Positions 36,015 through 48,093 are shown, counted from the stretch's first letter. The stretch: DNA of 64,000 nt from Heterobasidion occidentale (GCA_039111635.1 JBCAQO010000011.1:1674001-1738000), one strand, 5' to 3'. Program-made: numbers and translations. Notes: generated by a model not told the origin, from the sequence alone.

Positions 36015-37284
36015 CTCTCCCATCGGCAGCGGATGTGGAGAGTAGGATTCTTGCAGGAAATCGGTACGCTCCTCTGGCCAGTAAAGATGCTGACCAAGAG
36101 CATGGACATCCAGATGTATTGTATCTTTCGGAAATGAAATCACATGGTGCACCATCCCTCCGACTCGAGACAATGCTCATAGGCAAGAATAGAAAAGCTG
36201 CTACACAGGCACTAGTGGACAGTGGAGCCACTGGAATCTTCATGCACCCTCGTTTCGTAGAAACGCATCGAATCACTACGCACAAAACCCCACCCTATCC
36301 CAGTCAGTACGGTCCAGAACACCGAGTTCAAGGGAGGACCTATTACAAGATTCGCCAACCTCAAATTACAAGTTCTAGGTGAAAAAGGGGGTCGCATACA
36401 GAATCAGCAAGATTCTATATCGCGGAAATAGGAAAAGAGGACGTCATTTTAGGAACCGACTGGTTATTGGAACATAACCCAGAAGTCGACTGGCATGCCT
36501 ACGGGCTACACTTTACCAGATGCCCGCCCTCCTGCCAAATAAAAGGAGGACCGGTAAAAGCTAGAAGAGCTACGAGAAAACCAGGACGTCCTAAACCAAG
36601 CATACGGCGCATGGAAACAGTACCGCAAACGGGCGACTACTCAATACCAGTGCAAAAGCCGGGAAAAGCAGTACCAGGCCGGAAAGTGGGAAACACCACA
36701 GTACCACATCCGCGGACAATACCTACAAGTCCGGAGTTCACAACTCAAAGGTTGAATGCTGAACGTCTGAAGGCCCGAACCAGAAATTATAAGGTTCCGA
36801 CATGGGCTGAAGAAGACGTTCCGGAGGACGGTGACGGACTTCCGGCACTTCCCCTCCCCGGATCTTGAAGAAGATGGAGTCTATCTTGTTAGATGCCTGG
36901 ACACCGGGAACATTACAGGCACTGGAATTATTACAACGACTCCGAAGACTGCCGTCGATATACATCGCACCGAAACCACAGAACTTCCACACGCCAACAA
37001 CCACACCAGGCCTCAAGGAAGTAAACCTGCCAAAGCACCGACAGGAAAACAACACACACCAACTCGCAAAGACTGGCAGAGAGATCCGCCAAAGGAAACC
37101 CGAACTATCCTTCGAAGAAATAGTGCCGAAGGAATACTGGAATTATAGAAAGGTTTTCGAAGGTCGACCAAAGGGAGAGGACGCTACCGCTCTCTCGACC
37201 CTTGGGATCACAAGATAGAAATCAAAGAAGGAATGGATCACTCGCTCAAAACCCAAGCTATACAGTCTTAGCCCTGGAGAGCAA
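36015..37284 (+). CDS. pol: E1 pol N-terminal part: aspartic protease and linker
   Basis: The retropepsin-like active site is ALVDSGATGIFM (about 36210-36245), followed by HPRFVETHRITTHK. The frame changes near 36380 and resumes with VILGTDWLLEHNPEVDWHAYG (about 36445-36510) and HFTRCPPSCQ. It then passes through a basic linker, and the frame changes again around 36830-36870 and 37140-37220. At least three phases are needed to read to the reverse transcriptase, so no single protein is made from the sequence as given. The protease cleaves Gag and Pol in related elements. Confidence 0.75.
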
Positions 37285-38771
37285 GTGGAACTCAAGAAAT
37301 TCATAGACGAAAACTCCCAGAAAGGATTCATCAGAGAATCCAAATCGCACATGGCATCCCCATTCTTCTTCATCAAGACAAGAACGGAAAACTACGACCC
37401 AGTAATGGATTATCGCAAACTCAATGAAATAACAATCAAGAACAAGTACCCTTTGCCGATTATTCAAGAATTACTGGACCTTCTAGCCGAAGCCGTATAC
37501 TTTTCACTAATGGATGTTGATACAGGATATAACAACGTACGCATGAAGGAAGGAAGCGAGAAACTGGCCGCGTTCGTCACCAATTTAGGAATGTACGAAC
37601 CTCTGGTGATGTTCTTTGGATTAACCAACTCGCCGGCAACATTCCAAACTATGATGAACGCCCTCTTCAAAGACCTCATCTATGCCGGACTAGTGGCAAT
37701 CTATATGGACGACATCCTAGTATTTTCTAAAACAATGGACGACCACATCAAGACAGTTCGAAAGGTTTTACAGATCTTACAGGACAACGATCTGTACCTA
37801 CAACCCTCGAAATGCCATTTCCACAAAAAGAAAATCGACTACCTTGGATATGTTATATCACACGGACATCTGGAAATGGACCCGATTAAAGTGGCCGGCA
37901 TTATGGACTGGCCGACCCCTGGAAAAGTCAAGGAAATGCAATCATTTTTAGGGTTTTGCAACTTTTATCGCAGATTTATCAAAGACTACTCAAAGATAGC
38001 ACGACCGCTATTTGAGTTAACACAGAAGGAACGCACCTGGGATTGGACACCAGCATGCGAAGAAGCGTTTCAAACGCTAAAACGAATATTCACAGAATCT
38101 CCGGTGCTCGTTATGCCAGACACAAGGAATCCGTTTCGCATTGAATGCGACGCTTCCGACTTCGCCACCGGAGCAGTTTTATCACAAGTCGCCGAAGATG
38201 GAAAATGGCACCCATGTGCTTATATTTCCAAGTCGCTCTCACCTACAGAACGCAACTACCCAATCTATGATAAAGAGTTGCTAGCAGTTGTTCGAGCTTT
38301 TGAAGCTTGGCGACACTATTTGGAGGGCGCCGACCACCGGTAGACGTCTGGACGGACCACAAGAACCTCGAATGGTTCCGTTCAAGCCAGAAACTAAACC
38401 GTCGACAAGCACGATGGTCACTCTACCTCTCGCGTTTCGACTACAAGTTGACGCACAAGGCAGGAGTCACTAATAAATCCGACGGTCTGTCACGGCGTCC
38501 AGACCATAAAAAGGGGGTGGAATTTGATAATTCAGGCGAAACACTCTTGGAGCCCAAACTTTTCAATGACACAGAAAATATCCGAAGACCTTTCGCAGAA
38601 ATCAATGCCATTTATACAGACAACAGTTGGGACCCTCATCAAATACTTCACATCAGGGCAACTGGACGAGGAGGCGTTACCATAATAGATGAAGACCTCC
38701 GGAAACGAATCATTGAAGAAAACAGGAAAGACGAATGGCTATTAGAAACCTTAGCCAAGATTAAAACTTAG
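37285..38771 (+). CDS. pol: E1 reverse transcriptase and RNase H
   Basis: The RT fingers and palm contain VMDYRKLNEITIKNKYPLP, DVDTGYNNVRM and MFFGLTNSPATFQTMMN. The catalytic IYMDDILVFSK is at about 37705-37735. FLGFCNFYRRFIKDYSKIA marks the end of RT. RNase H follows with IECDASDFATGAVLSQV and NYPIYDKELLAVVRAFEAWR (about 38140-38310). At about 38336 one C appears to be missing (CACCGG), shifting the frame from EGADHR to VDVWTDHKNLEWFRSSQKLN. Reading then continues to the stop at 38771. Function: copying element RNA into DNA and removing the RNA strand. Confidence 0.88.
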
Positions 38772-38802
38772 GACCTCGAAACATGAAGAAAGGTTTACAA
38801 GA

Positions 38803-40531
38803 ATGGAACGAAGAAGAAGGATTGGTCCTTCATCGAGGAAAGATATATGTTCCTCGGAACGAACAACTTCGCCAAGATATCATCTAATTAACCATGACAA
38901 TCTAGCAGCAGGACATCCAGGACAAAGGGGAACTCTAGCATTAGTCGGACAAGAATTCACTTGGCCAGGAATATCAAACACAGTGCACCAATATGTGGAA
39001 GGATGCGCCATATGTCAATCCACCAAGAACGACACACATCCTACTATGGTGCCCCTACAACCAACAGAAATTCCAGATCGACCCTTCGGAACAATAACCA
39101 TGGATTTTATTACAGATCTACCAGAATCAAACGGATACGACTCGCTACATGTAGTAACCGATCGATTCACCAAAACTGCAGTAATAACTCCATGCCTGAA
39201 AACCATTGACTCTGATGGAACGGCCAAAATATTGCTAGAAAACACCTGGAGACGCTATGGACTGCCAGATAAAATCATATCGGATAGAGGAACTCAATTC
39301 GCTTCAAAAGTAGCACAAGCCCTACTCAAAGAATTAGGAATCAATCCGCTTTAAGCACAGCCTATCACCGCAGACGGACGGTGCTACGGAACGAATGAAT
39401 CAGGAACTGGAACAATACCTAAGAGCATTTTGCAGCTCTTCACAGGACGATTGGGGCCGGACTAATCCCCTACGCGGAATACGCCCACACACCCATCAGC
39501 ACTCAGCCACGCAGAAGTCACCATTTGAACTTCTCCATGGATATCAACCACGGGCTTACCCAGCCATCATCGGAAACACGAATGTCCCCACCGCCGACGC
39601 TCGCCTCGAAGCTCTGCAACGTGCTAGGAAGGAAGCACAAGCCAGCCTCGAAATAGCAGCCGAAGCCATGAGGATCCAGCATGACCGTTTTGGAACGGAC
39701 CTGCCGCCTTTCAAGAAAGGAGATCAAGTATGGCTTGATGGGAAGAACATCCACACCGATCACCCATCAGAGAAACTGAGACCCAAACGCTTTGGGCCAT
39801 TTGAAATCACTGACACCATAGGAAATGTCAACTTCAGGTTGAAACTGCCCAACAGCTGGAAGCGCATTCACGACGTCTTCCATGCTAGTCGACTCACGCC
39901 CTACAAGGAAAACGAAGTCTATGGCCCGAACTACCCTAAACCGGCTCCGGACCTGATCGAAGGGCAAGAAGAATTCGAAGTCGAAGCCATTGTCGGAGCT
40001 AGGCGCTTCGGACGATGGAAGATCCTGCAGTACCTGATCAAATGGAAGGGCTACCCGGAATCGGACAACTCATGGGAAGCCGCGGCAAACGTTACTAACG
40101 CACAAGAAGCCATAAAGGACTTCTACCGCCGGCACCCTCGGGCAGTCAAAGGAATGGAAGCCACTATTCTGGCCCTGGTGATCGAATTAGAACTCAACAG
40201 AGTAGCCGAAGAAGATCAAATCAGAAAGAAGCTTGAGAAGCATCCGATCGGAAAGAAGCTTCTCGCTACAGGATTAGCTATCCCCCAGATCATGGAAGAG
40301 ATCAACAAACGAATGACGCAGCTAAAGAGGCCGCCCCTGGTTCCTCGATCAAAAGTGCCACCACCGGCGATCAACGATCGAGAAGCGCAGCCAAAGAAGC
40401 CCAATATAGATTCGTCTCGATCAAAGCTGCAGCAGAAGCGATCGGACAACTCTAATTGGCGGACTCAAGCATACCAGGAGCTACAAAAGCAGACCAACCG
40501 AGGATTGGCATGGCCAGGCAAACGACTATGA
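38803..40531 (+). CDS. pol: E1 integrase with chromodomain
   Basis: An HHCC-type region (ISNTVHQYVEGCAICQSTKN) is followed by the DDE core: TMDFITDLPES (first Asp), IISDRGTQFASKV (second Asp), and TERMNQELEQYLRAF (Glu) after two 1-base losses near 39346-39350 and 39366-39373. More single-base changes lie at 39451-39458 (extra G) and 39484-39493. The C-terminal part has a GPFEITDTIGNVNFRLKLP barrel and a chromodomain EVEAIVGARR...YLIKWKGYPESDNSWE (about 39975-40080). A basic C-terminal tail of about 130 residues ends at TGA 40529-40531. Chromodomains direct integration to heterochromatin in related elements. Confidence 0.88.
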
Positions 40532-40669
40532 CCCCTTTCGACCCCACTTTGTCCACAGTAGCCGTTTATACCGTCGTCGCGACTCTTGCTCTCACCGCTG
40601 TCTCCATCGCCATCGCCCTTGTCCTCGGATCCCTCCACGCCGCCGCCACCATTGGCGTCTCCTCCATCG

Positions 40670-40676
40670 TATAAAA
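40670..40676 (+). promoter_or_regulatory. E1 internal TATA box before the 3' open region
   Basis: TATAAAA lies 140 bp after the pol stop and about 58 bp before an ATG at 40728. E2 has TATAAAAA in the same place, which supports a second, internal transcript. Confidence 0.45.
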
Positions 40677-40727
40677 GACACCCTGCATCGGACAGAAACA
40701 TTCCTCAGCATCCCAGCTACAACTCGA

Positions 40728-42399
40728 ATGTCCTTTGCCCCCACACACCTTTTCTTACACAACTCCCCCCGCTATATTCTCAGTAACATCAGAATGGCCT
40801 CCGCTACCACTTCCCCTCACGCCTCTAACACCTCCTCCCAACCCCTTCATCCTTCGCACCATCTCTCCGCCCACCACCACACCCACGCTCATTGATGACA
40901 CGGACTCAGACTACGACAGCGAGGACGATATCCCTTCAGAAGGCGTCCCAGTCGCCGATCCCCTTACAGAGTTTGTTATCCCCCGGTTCCCAGCCGAAAT
41001 GCCAAACCCCCACATCGCCGTTCCTCCGGTGGCTTTCGCCATTCACAACGAAAACCCTCGTATTCGAATCCGCGCCATACCCAACCCCCTCTACGACATC
41101 CGTCTCTACCAGGACCTGACTACGAACCATAGCATCTACCACCTCACGCTCGCCGAGGACGAGGCACCTATCATTCTGAACCAGCCCGGCTTGAAGAACC
41201 CCCGTGCTTTCCTTTTCTATTTACAGCAAGCAGTCTGGGCGCAAGCCTATCAGGTTTTTTCTGGACCACTTAACCAGACCCAAGCCATCCTCCTCGCCAA
41301 CCTCACCGTCACCTCCTACCGCATGAAAGGATTGATCAATCTCCCCGCCATCCGCAACGACATGATAAATTTCCGACTGGGAGGAATCTTTACCACTAGC
41401 TCCATCCTCATACAGGCGCACTCCATACCCGCCTGGCTCGATGTACTGGCTCGAATCCGCTACAAGGAGAACACGATCCGTTGGTTCCGATTCGCAGGAC
41501 ATAATGGAGCACGTCTAGAGATCGAAGAGTACGTTCCTAAAGGACTACTGCCGACCCACTCCTTCCCGCTTAACAGGCGAGGGGTTCACCCCATTGCGTG
41601 CTACTGGCCCGGCGGATGTACCCCGGAGGATAACATTAGGCCCTGGGTTATGACAAAACCGGATATACAGGAACAGGGGTTTCACCAGATCGACGCTGAG
41701 GAACCCATGACAGTCGATCCCCCGGTCGCTACCGAGCCCGATCTCCCGGCGGTAAACCCCTTTCAGCCCACCGACGAGGAGACCGCTGAATTCACGAGAC
41801 CCACCAGTCCCCCTTACGACCCCGAACAAGTCGTCCGGGATCGCCAGGTACTTCAGCCGCTACCGGTACCACCCCCGTCACCCCCTGCTGTGTCCCCATC
41901 CCCCCCCCTACTCGGCGACGACCTCACCCGTCCTATCATTGTCGACGAAGCCTCCCCCCAGTCGCCGGACGTTCCTGTCGCAACTGAAGAGGGATGGCCT
42001 ACAGACGCATTGGACTCTGAAAACGTCTGGCCTAACCCGCCTACTCTCCCGCCTTCTCCACCCACCGACCCCGCTACTCGTAACTGCTGGGAATGTGGAC
42101 GCGCCGGCCATCTCGTCGTGGGATGTCCAATCACGGGCATTCGCCAGAGAACGGACGTTACGGCGCGCGGTTTTCTTCAAGACTACGATAGGCATCGCAT
42201 GCAGTCCCGGCGCCTTCGTCTGCAGATGGATAGGACGGCTGAGGAATACGGGTACCACAAGCAGGCACTAGACCATTTAATCGACACCGCTAACTGGACC
42301 GGATATCCCGCTCGAAACATCCCCACCTTCGACGAAGTCCACCTGAGGAGACCTGCCCCCACCATCGGTGCACCCGCCAAGCGCCGAAGACTTGTATAG
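40728..42399 (+). CDS. E1 extra 3' open region (proline-rich, zinc knuckle)
   Basis: A frame of about 550 codons stays open from at least 40735 to TAG 42397-42399, downstream of pol where simple Ty3 elements have none. It has no in-frame ATG before 40999. The ATG at 40728 is in another phase, so an indel or intron near 40800-40900 is probable. Contents: Pro/Thr-rich start, DDTDSDYDSEDD, a conserved-looking middle (NPRIRIRAIPNPLYDIRLYQ, NTIRWFRFAGHNGARLEIEE), a long Pro-rich acidic region, a CCHC knuckle CWECGRAGHLVVGC (about 42085-42126) and a basic end PAKRRRLV resembling a nuclear signal. Function unknown; nucleic-acid binding is suggested by the knuckle. Confidence 0.7.
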
Positions 42400-42410
42400 A
42401 GAGGGGGTAG
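42399..42410 (+). promoter_or_regulatory. E1 polypurine tract
   Basis: GAGAGGGGGTAG lies directly before the 3' LTR, the expected site of plus-strand priming. E2 has GAAAGGGGGTAA in the same position. Confidence 0.75.
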
Positions 42411-43245
42411 TGTTAGGACCGCGTCCTAACACGTGCTTCGCACGTGAATGGATGAGCTGGTCAAGTGCTTCGGACTTGTTGCAGACTCGGACCGCTTTCC
42501 ATGACTCCTTACCATTTACATGCTGATGCATGAACGCTGACTTCTAGTTCCTGATTCTTGATGTGGACAGACATTGGTTCCTGACCCCCGTTCCTGGTTC
42601 TTGATCGATCGAAGATGTGGATGGACATTAGTGATTCGGATTACTATATTCGGTTATATGGCAGGTCGATGAGGCATTCTAGCTTACGGATCTCGATCGT
42701 TGACTTCGGTACCTGAGAAGCGCACGGACCAGATCTTGATCCTGCCCTAGACACTTCTGTACGTAAATAGCCGAGATGAGCTTCTAAGAAGCTCAGCTCG
42801 TTCACCTGTAATACACTCGATCTCTGCACTGCACCCGGCGTCTGGCTACCTTCTTAGCCCACACTTCGTGATCTCTGTCAGATCTGAGAAACTCTTTGCA
42901 CGGTCTGACGAAGCACTGGACTCGTCTCCCTTCCCTCCCCTCCCTCTACTCATCCGCTTCTATACCGGGCTAGCTGCCTACCGCGTTCTCAGTTGGACAC
43001 CCCCTCGTGTCATCTGTTGGACAGGAGAAGATCATCCGGTTCCTCCTCATCATCGAGAAGACCTCGAGGATCACCTTCTCAATCTCTTCGAGAACAAAGC
43101 CGACAGCGACCCCGAGTTCCTTGAAAGAGCCCAAAGACGATCTATCGTCTTCATCCATTGGAGTCTACGACTATACGAACCAGTGGAGGTTTAGCCTAGG
43201 GACCCCTTCGTGCATCGGTGCACGTGATAGGTCTCCGACCTAACA
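42411..43245 (+). repeat. E1 3' LTR
   Basis: 835 bp copy of the 5' LTR. It differs at three sites: T/C in the ACTGC/ACCGC word, G/A in CACGC/CACAC, and A/G in TTTACA/TTTGCA. Two of the three are CpG changes. Confidence 0.95.
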
Positions 43246-43250
43246 CCGTG
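43246..43250 (+). repeat. Target-site duplication CCGTG, right copy
   Basis: Matches 32832-32836. The transposase reading frame resumes at 43251. Confidence 0.95.
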
Positions 43251-45038
43251 TTAATCCACAGGATCTTGAGGCATATGTACCAGCTGCAAAGGCTGCAAAA
43301 TTGAACGGCGTAGACTCCCCTTTTTGGTCGGACTGGGCACGGTCTGACCCCTCTCTGTTTCTCACGCCGGAGCCGCTCCATCAATGGCACAAACAGTTCC
43401 TTGATCATGACGTTCATTGGTGCCGAAATACCATTGGTGATTCCAAATTGGACTTTCGCTTTTCCATCATCCAGCCGCAAGTCGGATTTCGACATTTCGA
43501 AAATGGTGTCTCCACATTAAAACAGGTCACCGGCAGAGAACAGCGCGATATACAGCGTTATTTTGTTGCTTGCATCGCAGGAGCTGTTCCACCTAGCTTT
43601 CTTGTCGCAATCCATGCTCTGATGGACTTTCGGTACCTTGCTCAAGCCCCCCAGATTGACGAGGTAATCATACGTCGAATCTCGGATGCGCTAGCTGAAT
43701 TTCACCGTCATAAACATGCTATCGTTGATGCCGGCGCAAGACGTGGCAAGCGGAAGGCGATCACGCACTGGAACATCCCTAAACTTGAGCTAATGCAGAG
43801 TGTTGTACCGAGTATCAGAGCGATGGGAGCGCCAATGCAATGGACTGCCGATGTCACAGAGCACGCGCACATTGAAGTTGTGAAGGAGCCGTTTCGCGCA
43901 AGCAACCATCGTGATTTTGACTCGCAGATTTGTCGTGCTATGGATCGCGCAGAGCAGCGTCGTCATTTTGATCTTGCAACTTCTATCAAGTCCTCGGGAA
44001 TTGACCTTGCCGCTGTTTTCAGTAGCAGCCATGTGTCAGAGGATTCTGGTCATGACTCTGACGACGACGAGCTCGATGATGATGAAAACCTTTGGAAATC
44101 AGTGATTAATCCTGTAGAGAACTTGACCGGCCCTCGTCGACGTTGTACGGACCTGTTTGCAAAGGCAGCAATCATTCTTATGTGGAAATCTCGGATCGAC
44201 ACCACCAGCGGCTCTCCTCGCACCTTCATGACGCCATCTACCGCATTTCACCTTAATCGTACACCACGCTTGTCTGCAGTCTCCGTGGATGATCTCGCCA
44301 GTTCCTTCCAGCTTCCAGACCTTCGACCTGCCCTTGCGGACTATGTGCTGCGGCTCCAGGCTGGACAGCAAGTGCATGCTATCGGTGGACGTCGAATTTC
44401 ACAACCAAATTGCCTGCTTCCTTTCTCGCATGTTGACGTTTGGACACACGCTTATGTGCAGGTCAAGCCCTTGCGAGGGCATGAGATGTCAAATCCTTAC
44501 AATATTCAAGCGAGTCCAAGATTGGCAGACTGGCCATTCGGCAGGCGCGACACCGCGCTTATCGCCAACACAAGTGATGCCATTTGGCCTCCTTTATCCA
44601 CGATGGAAGGTTGGTTTCTGCTCACGTCATAAAACTTGGTGCTGATGACTCCTTCAAGGTCATTCTATTGTGTCAATTTGCCTTATCTTCCGTCCGATCT
44701 TCTCCATGGGGCAGTCGCACCCACACCCACACCCGTACCTCATGTACGGCCACCGCTTTGATATTGTTCCACAAACATCGTTTGCAGCTTCCGGGACAAG
44801 CCACCTGTCACCTGAGGCGAGCTCGGGAATGTACATCGTGAAGCGTGCCGTTCGTGCGGACAGCTCGCTGCTTGGTGATGTTATTCCACTGTCTCAGATA
44901 CGTACACCGGTTCAACTGATTCCTCGTTATGGAGCCAAGGCTGATCCTCGCTTGACTGCCCAGAATAGCTTCCATTTCACTCGCGAATTTTTTGTTAATA
45001 AGTATGCTAACCGGGAGGTCTACAACCTGCTGACTTAG
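43251..45038 (+). CDS. Plavaka transposase, 3' half
   Basis: Continues the transposase in phase from the left half: NPQDLEAYVPAAKAAKLNGV, HDVHWCRNTIGDSKLDFRFS, LKQVTGREQRDIQRYFVAC, HKHAIVDAGARRGKRKAITH and IPKLELMQSVVPSIRAMGA. An acidic stretch DSDDDELDDDENLW lies near 44050-44095. Intron 44610-44658 joins STMEG to HSIVSICLIFRP. The last exon ends with FFVNKYANREVYNLLT and TAG at 45036-45038. No indel was seen in this half, so E1 insertion seems to be its main lesion. Confidence 0.85.
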
Positions 45039-45266
45039 TCATTTTCACATGCTGTTCTCCGCCATGTCGTCAATGTATAGTAAGAAACCGCACTGCAGTG
45101 TTCAATCGACAGGCTGTTGCCATTCTTCTGTTTCATGTCGCGTGCAGCAGTACTGTAGTTCTATCTAATATTTAAGACTCACAATCGTCTCTTGTCCTTC
45201 CATCTGCTTTTCAGTCCGTCCTTACATTGCTATTTATCGTTCTCAGATCGCACAGTGAATTCTACG

Positions 45267-48093
45267 ATGGATTGGTCAATGGACATTGACGCAGGTGCTG
45301 ACTACTCCATGTATTACCCTTTTGCGCATCTCTGACTACCCTTGATTCTCTAGTATCTGCCTCTCAACCAAGTCGAAGGCAAAAGAAGCGGCCGGCAGCA
45401 GATGTAATTCCAATCATGGAGGCCCAACGTCGATCCACTAGGGCCAACTGAGGTCAAGGTGGACAGAATCTCCAACGAGAACATATTGAAGAAGCTCTCC
45501 TTGCGCCGAAGCGTCGTTGAGTGAGCCGTCATACATTTCCCGAAGGCCTAGACGACACAGAGAGGATTGCCGAAAATCCAATGGCTCCACCACCGGCAAA
45601 GCGAAAGCGCCGCCAGAAAAAAGTAAGCTCGTCATCTGTTGTTCACGAACTTGCGATAAATGCTGTATTTCAGTCTATTCTGGGACCTGTTACAGGCCAG
45701 GAGATTCCAAACCCTCCAGTTACCCATACCGTACCAGCACCAGTTCCCATTCGGATCCCTGCTGATAACAGAGCGCTTGGCCCTCCGCCCGGGTTTGGAT
45801 TTCCTCCCGAATTTCCTGCCTTGCGAAGCGCCCTCCCTTCGAGCTCAGTTCATATGTCACAGATTGATCCCCGTTTGATAGGTCTTCAAGCGATGCCTCA
45901 TCATCGTCAACTCGCCACATCTAGAGGACCATCCCCTTCTACAACACTTCAGCCTCAACCTCAACCTCAACCTCAACCTCAACCTCAACCAGCCTATTCA
46001 AGTAACGGCAAAGAGGCACAGAGGTCTGTCGTTGTTTCTATCATAATAGCATACTCATGGTGCAATTTCTAGCCACGTTGACTCACTTCCTTCGACCTAC
46101 GCTGCAAGAACTCCCGCATATAATGCCGGTGCATCTGTTCCTGCACCATGCTCCATACCTGTTCCGATTCAGAGGCCGCCAAATCTACCGGTGCAACCTG
46201 TGAACTCTAGGCATACAGACAAAGACAGTGAAGCCTCGGATGATAGTATCGAAGAGTTTGATGAGGATGACAAGGATGACGAGGACGAGATTGAGGGTGA
46301 GGACGAAATTGAGGGTGAGGATGAAATTGAGGATGAGGACGAGATTGAGGATGAGGATACCGAAGATCACCTTCAAGATATTGAGGAGAACCAGCAGGAA
46401 ATGGAGGGTTCAGAGTCCGAGGATGATGGTCGGAGAACGAACACTAATAGTGAGTTTCTTCGGCTATAACTATCTTGAAACTACGGCCATGATAATTATG
46501 ATGCAGATAACCAGCAGACGTGTGGATCGCAACGCAGCCCCCAGCACTCTCATCAAGCCTCACATACTGATGCTGTGGTCACAGAACGTGGCGGTGGGGT
46601 TTTGCGTGAGATAATTACATCCCAACCGGTCTGCAATTTCGTTTATTTGATTCTTTTTCGTGCTGATTACTTTGCTTTAGGCACCTCAGACACGACAGCT
46701 GCAGCCCACCGATATACTTCACGAGCATCAGCGCCGGAACGGCACACCAAGAGCACCAGATGTCAATCAACTTACCCAAGTCGCTACAAGGATGTCGACA
46801 CCATTGGTAATGCCTGTCGCAGGCAGAATTTGTATGTTCCTTCGTTTCTATGTAACTGCTTGCTAATGATCTTTTCATTGAGCTCATTCATCACTTCAAA
46901 TCAACACGCGCCAGCGCAATCACCCACGCAAAAAATTGGCCATAGATATTGACCCTGGAGACTTGAAGAAACTCGGATCCCTTCCATCGCACTGGCGCTA
47001 TGTAATTGTTCAGGCTCGCCTAAGGCACCGTAAATGGCTGGCATCCATCGACCCATTCCCTGAATACGAGACTTCTCTAAGGCATTCGACGGCATCTATA
47101 TATGAAGCGGTCGCAAAGTATACCCAGAACTTCAGGGTACAGCTATTGCCACCAGGTTAGTGTAGTCTCGTGAATCTCTTATCTGCTTATCATATTTGAC
47201 ATTGCAGGTCAGCCGCTGGATCACGATATGATTAAAGGAGTATGTTTTGGTCACATACGCTATACTACTGATTCTTATAGTTTGTCAGGTTCATGAGGAT
47301 GGGTCAACATTCCGAGGTGAGCTCAAGCGTATCGCACGCTTGATTGTACAGACATCCTACAATCTCCTCTCTGCCTCCGACCTTGCCGAGAACTTGGACG
47401 CCGCCGGATATCAAGCTCACATTCGTGCGCGGGTTGTTGAGTTACTTACCGATGGGAAGTTCATGCATGGCCCTTGCGACACAAATGTGAGTGACGTTTG
47501 TGTCGTACATCACAAGCTAAATGTATTCTCAGGGCATGATCCTAAACCTTGGGCATCCAGCAATTATGCTGTTGTGCCACACATTCTTCTACTTCGACAA
47601 GAAATCTTTAGGTATCCTGTTTCCAGAAACATACAAAGATGTTGTTCCGGATAGGACAATGGCTCTACTAATCTGTGTCGTAAGGTTTCCTCCCGTGTCT
47701 GTATCACTAATGTACTAATATCTATGCAAATAGATCAAGAACTGTCTGGAGGAATGGGAGGGCGGCATACACAAGACTATCGACTTCTCGAAGGAGGCAT
47801 ATGAAAAAGACTTCGGTGCAATCGTAGGACTCATTCAAACTTTGAAGGCCCACCCGACATTCGGACCCACATACCAGTGCATGTGTCAGCGATGGGCAAC
47901 AAAGGGACTGTGAGTGTGGAGCTAATCGTTATTCTTATCCTGATTTTTCAAAAGCCCAGAAGTTGTCGCAGCGGCTCAACGGAAGTCTGGCCGAACCGAC
48001 TATGGACTCAAGCTGGACTTTGGCATCCCTGGGCCACCGCTGTTTGTACTCCTTATTTCCGTTTCGTTCCTGTCTAACGATGCTCTATTTTAG
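45267..48093 (+). CDS. DUF6532-like agaricomycete protein, two in-frame TGA
   Basis: Starts MDWSMDIDA at 45267. An intron joins it to VSASQPSRRQKKRPAADVIP (about 45354). Basic Lys/Arg-rich nuclear-type stretches, a Pro-Gln hexanucleotide repeat (45952-45990) and an acidic repeat (46254-46365) follow. The conserved C-terminal part begins about 46935: IDPGDLKKLGSLPSHWRYVI, RGELKRIARLIVQTSYNLL, LEEWEGGIHKTIDFSKEAYE and YQCMCQRWATKGL, ending at TAG 48091. GT/AG introns divide it. Two TGA codons interrupt the early frame after RRSTRAN (about 45449) and after LLAPKRR (about 45520); both could be changed CGA or TGG. I assign DUF6532 from memory of the family's layout only. Function unknown. Confidence 0.55.
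45952..45990 (+). repeat. CCTCAA hexanucleotide repeat
   Basis: Six to seven tandem CCTCAA units coding alternating Pro-Gln inside the DUF6532-like gene. Confidence 0.9.
46254..46365 (+). repeat. Acidic minisatellite, about 18 bp unit
   Basis: Units of the type GATGAGGACGAGATTGAG repeat with small changes and code Asp/Glu-Ile-Glu blocks in the DUF6532-like gene. Confidence 0.8.

Larger units (their letters stand above)
32837..43245 (+). mobile_element. E1: full-length Ty3/gypsy chromodomain LTR retrotransposon
   Basis: 10,409 bp, flanked by CCGTG duplications and bounded by 835 bp LTRs (TG...CA) that differ at three positions by eye (about 99.6% identical), so the insertion is recent. Internal order: leader frames, gag with zinc knuckle, aspartic protease, reverse transcriptase, RNase H, integrase with C-terminal chromodomain, a TATAAAA box, an extra open region with a second zinc knuckle, a G-rich polypurine tract, 3' LTR. 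The order RT before integrase and the chromodomain place it among chromoviruses. Pol is broken by several 1-base indels, many in short homopolymers, which conflicts with its youth unless they are sequencing errors. Confidence 0.93.
31446..45038 (+). mobile_element. Plavaka-type DNA transposon, interrupted by an LTR retrotransposon
   Basis: The transposase is recognised from family motifs: N-terminal zinc finger (CPKCGKTF), YPFANKDDWEMASFLLRSGL, LPEGATLLGVILSSDKT, FCFTPLAAYIIDNPEG, NGVDSPFW, LKQVTGREQRDIQRY, ALMDFRYLAQAP and the C-terminal end FFVNKYANREVYNLL. Plavaka elements are a CACTA-related group common in agaricomycetes. The two halves are separated by element E1 (32837-43245). Terminal inverted repeats were not identified by eye, so the element ends may lie outside these limits. 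Confidence 0.8.

Noticed and set aside
40528..40674. A 48-codon membrane-like ORF overlapping the E1 pol stop (ATGA)
   Set aside because: It is short, lies before the TATA box, and its Ala/Val/Leu run may reflect GC-rich composition; there is no counterpart in E2.
46185..46376. Minus-strand membrane-like frame at 46185-46376
   Set aside because: It is also the antisense of an acidic repeat, not a membrane protein.
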